DNA of 64,000 nt from Roridomyces roridus (lineage: Eukaryota > Basidiomycota > Agaricomycetes > Agaricales > Mycenaceae): the NCBI GenBank assembly GCA_029378245.1, contig JARKIF010000001.1, positions 620,001 through 684,000 on the forward strand, in the 5' to 3' direction. How positions within the stretch are numbered: position 1 is the first letter of the stretch; each line of letters begins with the position of its first letter. Below the pieces are notes generated by a model that was not told where the DNA came from, did not search any database, and worked only from the letters and a program-made list of their open reading frames with translations. The translations under genes and the position numbers were made by a program. This document shows, piece by piece, positions 31,269 to 39,845 of the stretch.

Positions 31269-33343
31269 CTAAAATGACCCCGATGCAAACGCAAGGTCAG
31301 GCGAGGGAATCACGGGCTGCCCTTGCCGGAAAGCTCGGGCCTGCGTCCCCAGCATCCGTCGACACTCTGCACCACCTTCCGATCGCACTAGATAGGAACG
31401 CGTCAGCAAAAAGACGGGAACGGGAGGAGAGAAGAACGCACAATGCCGATCCCGGGCACCCATACTTGCAAACCGCTCATTACACGCACGGCAAGCGAAG
31501 GACCGATGCAACTGCTCATGTCGTTTGCAGTATCGCTCTTGCACAAACCGCTTGCCACATCCGGGCCACTTGCACAAGAACGGCGCCATCTCGTGGTGCG
31601 TGTGCGAACGAATGTGGCTCTGGAGGAGAAAGCTCCGCGCAAAGGTCGAGCGGCACCCTGGGACGGGGCACGAGAAGAGCAACTCTGGGTTGCGGCGGCT
31701 GAATGTGACCGGGGAGACGGCCGCGCTGCTGACAACTTGGTGACATATCGGGCATACTTCTTGAGGATCCGGCGAGTCGTGCACTACGACAGCGCTGTCG
31801 ACCGTCCTGGTAGCGAGTGTGATTTCTTCGCGAAGGTAGCCCGGACAGCGGTGGGTGTTCTGTGCATTCGTCCATAGGAGTCTGCGGATAGGTGTCCGTC
31901 TCACGTCGAGATCCCGATTAATATGGGCTGCAATGGTGGCCAAGGGTTGTTGCAGCGCCATCGTTCGCCAGATGTACTCCCTCCTAGGAGCGACTGCGCG
32001 GACATCCCGTTCCACGTCAATCCGTTCGTTGGAGTGTTCTAGTGCTGTAGGTGACCCGGTAACGGAATTTGGCAGAGCCGAGGTATTGAAAACAACAGGA
32101 GTCCTGGCGATATCATCGTCTGGGCAGGGTGAGTGAATAATTGAAACTATCAGTATTGGAAACAGACCGACCGTGTAACACGCGATTGGCGGATCTCAGG
32201 ACCTTGACACAAGGTCAGACGAGAGGCGGAGGAGTAACAACGACCCGCACCTTCTGACACAGAGCATTGAACAAGGTCCAACCGGAACCGCCGCGTTGTG
32301 TAGGACCCGTTGTGTTCGACGGTGGATTGATGCTGAGCAAGAATCGATCGTTCAAATCGAGAAATACATCGAAGTCCTTGAAAAGTGAGACCAGCGGGAT
32401 GGAACGAAGAGGAGAGGACTCACTGCGGCCACCAGAGCAAGGGGTAGATCCTGCGCACTGAGATAGTTTATACCGGACTGTCAGAAATTGAGCGGAGGGT
32501 GCGTAAAGAGTCGTGGGACTCATACGGAAAGCCCAGCGACCTGTCGTAAAGTGAGAAAGAGAAAGGACCGGGCAAATCGACTATACACACAAGCTTGAAT
32601 CCTAAGACGACGCTTCTGTCAAGGTCGTCCCTAAGAACCTCTGCAAGTGACCCTGCCGCATTCTTCCAATGAGCTGGCAATCCGGTCAGTCCACGACAAG
32701 AGCACAGGGGAGAGAGAGGGCAGCACCGTCTTCATATGCGATGAATTGACTCGGTGAAGTCGGGGAAGCGGTCCCTTGGATCTGCAGCACATTGGGGTGC
32801 CTGAAAGGTTGTCGTGGCGTTCTCCCCGTTTCTGGAAAACTTACAGCAGCCCTTTCGAGAGTGCGACCGTCGCCTCCAAGTGCTACTTTCGTGAGCAGAG
32901 GGACACGTATGCCTGGAGAATTTACACACCTCACGAGCCCTCGCTCCCGTGTTAAACACCTTGACTATAACCGCTCGGTCCTTGACTTTGCCAGCGTGGA
33001 AGAGATAGCCCAGGCCGCCACCGAGCTCCTGCAGGAGACTGAGGTCCCTCTGTCGGATGACCTGTTTCGCTGAGTATGCATCTCTATGCAGAGCTCTTGA
33101 CGAACCTCTAGCTCGTCCTCCTCCTCCTCTCGCCTCCGTTTCAATACAGGTGCTTCCCAGAGAAGGGTATCTGCAGAGACGAAACGACGATTCAGCGCTT
33201 CGTTGACAAGAGATGCAAGTCAACGCACCATCGACCTCTTCTCGTCGCCGTTTTGTGCCATGGTAGATGTTGAGGTCTCCGTGAATGTTGTTGCACGTGC
33301 CTTCGCCCAGAGTGAAGCCACTTCCGTTCTCGATAAAGGCCAT
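31269..33343 (-). CDS. Chimeric protein: degenerate kinase-like N-module plus three C2H2 fingers
   Basis: Twelve exons (minus) give 509 residues: 33229-33343, 33106-33170, 32930-33061, 32845-32882, 32727-32800, 32591-32673, 32526-32540, 32424-32477, 32251-32376, 32172-32202, 31442-32119, 31269-31387. The first ten exon lengths are identical to those of the gene at 7563-9802, and the proteins align through CPICHQVV at about residue 374. Beyond that the tail is different: three C2H2 fingers at about 393-470 (FSCPVPGC...SHIRSH, FLCKWPGC...HEQLH, FACRAC...DRH), like those of the Crz1-like gene. The intron after the last finger histidine is at the same codon and phase as in that gene and is followed by the same RSEGGAEC. 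All frames are open. The last intron (54 nt) has no in-frame stop, so retention would add 18 residues. It may act as a DNA-binding protein (inference). Confidence 0.8.
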
Positions 33344-33660
33344 CTGGAAGGAGAGAGATGGGGAGAGTAAAGAGCTGTGGTCGCACAGGCCGTCGTTGTA
33401 TGTCATCTAGCCCCAAACGGTTTGCGAGCGCCGTCGGCCTCCCATTCCGGCTGCTCGTTGGATGTTGTCATTGAGCGCTCTGGTCCTCTGGTGGACACTG
33501 TGAACGATTAGGATAGCATTTGCCACTGAACGAACGGCCACGAAAACCAAACGAAGACGGCAATCAAGTTGATCTGGTGACCCACTCTTTGCGCCCACTC
33601 TGCGTTTCCTGGCAGGAAAGCTTCAACCCGCGTGCGTTTCTCATATATTGCCATTTCCAG

Positions 33661-33714
33661 CGTCAACCAAATGATTTTTGCGGCAGTTTGACGCGTCCCG
33701 AGTCTCGACTCTCC
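33661..33714 (+). promoter_or_regulatory. Conserved block upstream of F-box genes (copy 4)
   Basis: Reads CGTCAACCAAATGATTTTTG and then CGGCAGTTTGACGCGTC, 17 nt before the ATG. It lies in the divergent spacer shared with the chimeric gene. Confidence 0.45.
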
Positions 33715-35003
33715 ATGTCGACTGTGCAAGAACTCGAGTTGCACCTCGCAGAAATCTCCCTCGATATCGAGCGGCAAAAGGAGGCTTTGAAAGGGCTGGA
33801 GCACAGTAAAAGGCTCATCCTGCAGCAGCTAAATGCCCTACGCGATCCAGTCGCGAGACTGCCACCGGAACTTTCATCCGAAATCTTTCTCCAGTGCCTG
33901 CCTGAGTGGCACAAGCCTCGACCGGGCGAACTTAAGGTTCCCATGCTTCTCCTGCAAATCTGTACGCGTGGACCAACATCGCGGTCTCACTCCCCGACTT
34001 ATGGGAGACAATCGAAATTCGCTTTCCCCGTCCCGAGTCTTTCGGGAATGCGTTGGACAAGTGGCTTCAGCGTGCTCGTGGTCGTCCATTGCACATATCC
34101 CTCTTCGGAACCATCGACCCGGACGTCGCTGACTGCATTTGGCGGTACTCGGCCTCCATACAACACCTAGACATTTTCTTTGAGGACGAGGAGGTTCCTG
34201 CAGTTGACGTCCACTATGTCCTGGGCGGAACGATGCCCCAGGCACCGCTCACCTGCCTCCAAAAACTTCATATTCGCGGCGCATATGACGACGCGCCTTG
34301 CTCCTGGATTCCGATTCTCGAGCTCCTTCGTCTGTCGCCCAACTTGGCCGACTTGCGCATCCAAAACACGTCGTTTGTTGATGCGGACGACGTGGATGAA
34401 AATGTAGTCCTTCCAAACCTTCGTCGGTTAAAATGCACCGGAGGTTTCCTTGAGGGCAGCAGTTTGCGCTGGCTTTCTGCCCCGGGTCTCGAAACTCTCA
34501 CTCTATCGCCTTCCATTTTTCCGAACACCGAGCCAGGCGCTATCATCTCCTTCCTTCGGCGTTCATCACCGCCGCTCCGGGAACTCGTAGTGTCGTATGG
34601 ATACATCGGCGAACAGGATTTCACCTGGTTTGCGTTGTGTACAACAATGTCACTCCTGGACACGGTCAGCCATCTCGAATTAAACTCAGCGATGCCCCAC
34701 ATTCTGGATCGGCTGTTTACCATCCTAGAGCGGCCGCCATCCAATGCTCTCCCGGCTCTCCATACCCTGATCCTCCGCAACGTCGAGCCGGAGATCTCCC
34801 CCGGCCCTTCTTGGAATGGACTAGCTCGTGCGTTGACGAGTCGTCTTGGCAAGTTGCGAACAGTCCGGGTTATTCTGGCGGACGATGAATGGACTCTTCC
34901 GCAAGAGGTCCGATCGCTGTTCGCAGAATTTTTGGAGGATGGGATGGATATTTACATTGGAACTGAGGGATTCGGAGGCACAAATTTGCTTGCTGCCAAT
35001 TGA
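33715..35003 (+). pseudogene. F-box/LRR-type gene with one missing base
   Basis: The frame opens MSTVQELELHLAEISLDIER and runs through DPVARLPPELSSEIFLQCL and MLLLQICT. At about 33965 paralogues have TGTACCGC-TGGACC, but here it is TGTACGCGTGGACC, one base short. In the shifted frame the gene continues without further lesion (TNIAVSLPDLWETIEI, then DKWLQRARGRPLHIS to DIYIGTEGFGGTNL) to 35003. With the base restored the length would be 429 residues, the same as the intact 20617 copy. It may be a functional gene with a sequence error or a very young pseudogene. It is divergently paired with the chimeric gene, 371 nt apart. Confidence 0.75.
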
Positions 35004-35160
35004 ACATTCCATCATCCGAGTCTGCACTGTCGTCGTGAGTGTCAACGCCCTCTATAATTACCTACTTACTTGTTCGTCAGGTATACTAGGATGGTGACGA
35101 GGAAAAGCTGTCATGTACCTCTTGCTTACTTACCCGACCTTTTCAAGAACTTTTTATTGA

Positions 35161-36488
35161 TTGAACGCATCAGAACTGAGATGCTGTGCAGCAGGCCCGC
35201 AATCAAAGGCTCGTGATCCGGATTTTATTCCTCGCCAACTCCTCGCTTTTTTGCTCCGTGACTGCCGCGCTCTTGGAGCCCGTGCTGCCCGTGGACGATC
35301 CTCACAGAAAATTCTATGGGTGGTTCTGACCCTTCTGCTCTTGAGACTGTGGCCTACCTGCGCTCTGACCTCGCATCATCGGCTGCTCAGACCATCAATA
35401 TTGAACGCTACTAGTTACCTTGCTGCTATCGGCGTCCATTCGCAGTGGTATCCGGATCAGCAAGTCATTGCATACCTCGTACAGCCCCGCGCCAGCGAAG
35501 GGCGGGACACATTCCACCCTATTCATCCATCCACTCTCGAGTCGAGGGAGTCCATCATTCCGCCCCATCGTTCGCAGCCCTCGGGGACTGCGTCTTGGAA
35601 ACGAGTCGACGGGCCGTCTTTCGCGGAGTGCTCAAAGGCCCGCTGGACGACAGAAAACTGATCCCGCCGCAGAGTCTCGGATCGTTCCCGACACAGAGGT
35701 GGTTGGATATGGAGCTGGAATCCAAGCGGTTGACCGAACGGAGGGATGATGAGAAGCGTCGTGAGCAGCTGGAAGCAGGCTACTCGGGAGTCGAAGACGA
35801 CGACGACGACGTGTGGACCACAGTCAGCCCCAAAAGTACTATCGCTGTGCCTCTGCCACACGAGGTCTTTCCACCCGTCGAGATCTCTAACCGGTCGAGG
35901 TACGAGATCACGGTGATTGGGTCTGTCTACGAGAGACTAGTCGAGATCCGGGTGGTCGTCAACTACGATCTATCAGCTGTACGCGAACTCGTCCCTGCAA
36001 GGAAGTTCTTCGAAGATGAATTGACGATTCAAAGGTCTGGTTGTCTTTACGGTGTCGCATTCATTGCTAAGGATGGAGATGGACAGATTCCGAGCTCTTT
36101 TCTCGCGGCCGCAATTAAAACGAACATCTTCATGGGTCCAAGAGCTGGCAGGTATTTCCTGGTGTGACTGTTCTTGTCTTTCTTGTTCTGACGCTGATCA
36201 ACGTGTCAGTCCGCTCACATCTATATGACATTCGGGACTCTTTCGATGACACAGTCGAGGATCTCACTCGTCCGGTCCTCGTCTGGTTGGCATCCTCGAT
36301 CGAGAATCCATACGATTTGGCAGAGGAATCGTCCTCAGATTGCGAGTGTGGCACTTGCCATAGCCGAGGAGATCGACCTTCCGGGTCATTTCCTGGCCCG
36401 TGCGCATCCGCGCCATTTCGGTATCATATACCTTGATGTTTTCGGTACGCTCATTGTGTCCCTGCTGCTGGGCGAAGAGGAGCAATGA
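35161..36488 (+). CDS. Unrecognised protein with a C-terminal membrane segment (model uncertain)
   Basis: Overlapping open frames on the plus strand look coding, but the exon structure is unclear. 35161-35661 includes a hydrophobic stretch (ILWVVLTLLLLRLWP). 35445-36167 (240 codons) has a charged segment with SGVEDDDDDVW and then VPLPHEVFPPVEI and VIGSVYERLVEIRVVVNYD. After a frame change at about 36155 there is VTVLVFLVLTLINVSVRS, a likely membrane helix, and DDTVEDLTRPVLVWLAS. A further frame ends HFGIIYLDVFGTLIVSLLL and GEEEQ at 36488. I do not recognise the family. The 3' end runs into the tail of the truncated DUF6533 copy on the other strand. This could be a real gene with introns, or a decayed one. 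Confidence 0.35.
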
Positions 36489-36540
36489 TCTTCCTGGCTC
36501 AGCGTGTTGGCCGCCTCTTTGTTCTTCCACTTCCTCGGTT

Positions 36541-37690
36541 TGAAGGTACCACGGAACACGATTCCCACGGTTGGATGGAAGCGATGAATAATGCTGCGAT
36601 AACGTCGTGAGCTCAATGGTAGTCGCCGTTTCGTTTGAACTATGTGATGCCAAATTCTTTATGTTGAGTAGGATGCGTCCCCCGAACACGGCTGATATCC
36701 TGTGTATTTAAACTCGTGAGTATGTCGGAAAAACGTGATCCGAATTATAATTGGACGTGGCTATTATGGGATGATAAGCGATTGTAATAGATTGTGATCA
36801 ATTTTGATCAACATGCGAGAAAGCCAACAATCAAACTGCGCTGGGGACATGCTGGTCACGTCACGCTCTCCGGAAAGTGCACAGGTCACACAGCAGCCTC
36901 AGTGAACCAGATTACCACCGAGATTGGGAAATCCAGCCCACTTGTTCGTAGATTCTCCTCAATTATAATTCAATTATAAAAGGCTGTTTTGATTATGATA
37001 TTATTTGTTTATAATTGGTGTATAATTGATTATAATTGGATTATAATAAAAAAAGGCTTTTTCCAACATAAGGTTCAGGTTCGAGGCGGGGAAGCTGCTG
37101 ACGCTGTAGCTGGACTGTGGATATTGTGAGATTGTGAGAGGAGAAAATCTGAGTACCCACACGACGGGGACCTGAGCCAGAGTCGGCCGGGCACTGTGCC
37201 AAATGATGATTTCCGCCGTCGAATACACTGCGCGGATCGTCATAACATGTCTGTGAGATCAGGCGTCATGACTTACGTATAATCGCCAAGAACAAAAAGA
37301 AGCCATCCCTCAAGAAAAGCGTGATCACTGGCATCGGCGCCGAGCTACTTCTCAACTGCATGTGCTGCCTGCATCTGTACGCGGTCATGGAAAACATGAG
37401 CACGGACACCAAAAAATGGGGGAGGGCGTAGAATGTGAATAGACGAGGGACCTCTGCGCGATTGGGATGAGCATTATGACTTTCGGGGTTCGCTCGGACA
37501 CAAACGCGCACCGAGGGAGTAGCACCCGTTGAGAAATGGCCTGTTGCAGTATTGAGGTCAGAGAACATAAAGGTTGAACTTTGAGTGAACTTGCCCGACG
37601 TCTACAAAGTCTACCTCGGTTGTGAGTCAGATTGAACCATGATGTTTTGGCCCGGATACCTTTCAAAGGAAGAATCGTGGAGAAGGAAGC
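36541..37690 (-). pseudogene. DUF6533 array copy 2, 5'-truncated and interrupted
   Basis: Only the 3' half is present: the exon RLFTFYALPHFLVSVLMF and PMPVITLFLRDGFFLF (37266-37568), the IIWHSARPTLAQVPVVWV exon, and the C-terminal GGRILLNIKNLASHSSNETA. The exons upstream of about 37680 are missing; sequence there jumps directly to what in other copies is the 5' flank. The tail has lost the usual stop (TGEVND...EEM) and reads on to 36264 into unrelated sequence. A 346-nt MITE sits in an intron (36723-37068). It cannot encode the usual protein. Confidence 0.75.
36723..37068. mobile_element. 346-nt AT-rich MITE with TA target duplication
   Basis: Ends TGTCGGAAAAA (left) and TGTTGGAAAAA (right, reverse complement), flanked by TA on both sides. 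Other array copies have GTGAGTAGGGTTCAAG-type sequence at this point, so the empty site is visible: GAG-TA-GGTTCA. The interior has repeated TATAATTG units near the right end. The GTCGGAAAAA core is shared with the larger element at 18992-20554. Confidence 0.75.
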
Positions 37691-38120
37691 ATCATCTTCC
37701 GCTGAAAAGGGAACTGTACCGGACCCAGGGCTTACACGTCCGCCAGCAATGCGTCTGACATGCCAGTGCTTCAGCCTCCAGCACTTCAAGTTAAGCTTCA
37801 GCTCCATAGTGAACTTGGCAGATTGAAGATGGGGAGGTGAAGAGATAGGCAAAGCATTGCGGTGTCTGCCGTCGATGGCATAGTGCAGTGGGCTGACGGT
37901 CGGACGGAGGTGTCCAAGAGCTATAACTGTCTACACTAGTTATTCTGAAGTTCAGACGAGTCCGATTCAAGGCTTACAAGCCGTGTATTCCCAGCTCTTC
38001 CTTGAACTCCCCTGTCTTTGACCGCCTTGCCTTGAGAGCACCGGCGAAAACAGTACCCCGCAAGGCGTTGGTCAGGAACAGATGGTGGCGTGATTTGGGC
38101 GTGATATCAAGCGCCAGTGA
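37691..38120. other. 5' flank of truncated DUF6533 copy
   Basis: Homologous to the 5' flanks of the complete copies (TTGAAGATGGGGAGGTGA at about 37823; GCGTTGGTCAGGAA at about 38065). No gene recognised. Confidence 0.45.
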
Positions 38121-39425
38121 CACCGGGGGCAAAGTCCAACGCATGTCATTTTGACATGCCTCGTATGCATGTCTCCACGCATGTCTTCATGCATGCTGCT
38201 AAAGTACAAGGGCCGTCACGATGATACCCAGTGATTGCCAATGCTGATCCCAAGCTGATCCGGTGGTTATTCCCTTCGAAGAATGGCATCAGGGGTGGTG
38301 AGCAATGTCCCAAATTATATCTGGTTGAAGTGATTCCGTTGGGAGAACTTGGGGAGAACGGCATGTTGAACACCGAGTTGCTTGAAATCTGAGGCACTAT
38401 GCTCCGTCAGATCTGAAGGAGCGTAGTGCGTGTTCAGTTCCAACTTGAAACCATTCCACACAACCAATTGCCGTCGGTGATCAAGATCAGTGTGTCCCGA
38501 GGCTGCCGGATGTCGGTCGAGTCAATGGCAACTCAGACCTGGATCTCAAGACGAGCGGTGCTTCCCCTAGCTTCAGGCTCCTCAGAAAACAGCCGTCACC
38601 ATCGGCTCGTACTCGTGTCGATCCGCAAGACTGACTGCCATCACCCGTGGATGGAAGCTTTGAATCTTGATAAATTATACTACTAATAGGGATGAGCACC
38701 GTCCGTGTACGGGTGACGGCCGTCAATCGCCCAAGCCGAGACGGGTACGGGCCGTGAAATTGACGGGCGACGGCCGTGAAATGACGGGGACGGGCGAGGA
38801 TCGGTGCAACCATCTCATAGCAGATGATCCTCTGCCAGAAGATGTTCCAAGGTTCAACAACTGTTGCTGGGACACAAAATCTACCTCACATTACCACCAA
38901 CCTGCTGAATAATACCCATTTTCTTGCACATCAAACATCGCATCAGAGTTGACATCAGCCCATCAATCGGAAAGAACGAATGGTGAGCATCGTACCAAGT
39001 GGCTTGCACAATTTTGAGACTGTAGTTACCTAGATTGAACACTCACTTTGAGCTCCAAGCGGCTTTCAAGGGAGAAGCACGCGAATCAACATTTCCTATG
39101 CTGAACCCGTGTTGAACCCGTCGACGGCCGCCCGTCTTTATCGGATGCTTGTAGGCCGACGGGTACGGGCCGTAACCGTGTACGGACGGCCGTCTTACGG
39201 CTCGGGACGGGGACGGTGCTCATCCCTATATACTAACAGGGATCACATACATCAGACAGAATTGGAAGTTGAACCTGCCGCAATGCCGCGCGGCGCCGTG
39301 ACCGGCAAACCTGTCACACCTCCCAGAATGGTTCTCTTTGTCCGTTGGGACATGCTTCGGCACATGCGTTGAGACATGCATACGAGGCATGTCAAAACGA
39401 CATGTGTCGGACTTCGCCCCCGGTG
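38121..39425. mobile_element. 1.3-kb TIR element with a second element nested inside
   Basis: Inverted repeats of about 76 nt (38121-38196 and about 39350-39425) start CACCGGGGGC and contain GACATGCCTCGTATGCATG in both arms. The flanks are TGA on both sides, a possible 3-nt target duplication. The arms are rich in CATG motifs. No transposase-like frame is recognisable. The interior carries the separate element at 38689-39226. Confidence 0.7.
38689..39226. mobile_element. 538-nt MITE nested in the larger element
   Basis: Perfect 16-nt inverted repeats GGGATGAGCACCGTCC, flanked by TA. Both ends carry subterminal arrays of ACGGGTACGGGCC and GACGGCCGT units, very different from the AT-richer middle. 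No coding capacity. The nesting gives the relative age: this insertion is younger than its host element. Confidence 0.75.
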
Positions 39426-39845
39426 TGATCCGTGATACTGATGGATGGTTGCGAAATTGTAACTCTCGCTGCTTGCTCGATGCGCCAAATTCCCGCCAGG
39501 GTGTGAGTGCGGAAGCAGTGCGAGAGGGTAGAATATAAAGTGTACAGAAAGGGTAGTGCATCCAATCCACCGCGACCCCCTGACCTTGAACGTCTCCATC
39601 TTCATCAACCCAAACCAGGTCCACTCGAGACTGGGGATCTCGGTTGTACAACCCAAGTCCGACGCCGTGATCGCGGGCCAGGTCCGCTCTCAAGACGCGG
39701 GGATTTCCGTATCCACAACTTGGTTGGATCACTGGCGCATCTTGTCCGCTCCAACTGCCAGGTCCAAGTATATAACATTGCCCCCAAGTACTTACATAAG
39801 TCACCGTGTATACATGCTTTTTTTGTTTTTGTTTTGTAATTCAAC
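39426..39845. other. Spacer with an unassigned coding-like fragment
   Basis: On the plus strand, about 39555-39730, a frame reads DPLTLNVSIFINPNQVHSRL and SDAVIAGQVRSQDAGIS, which looks like a fragment of a real protein. I do not recognise the family, and there is no start or clear end. Confidence 0.3.
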
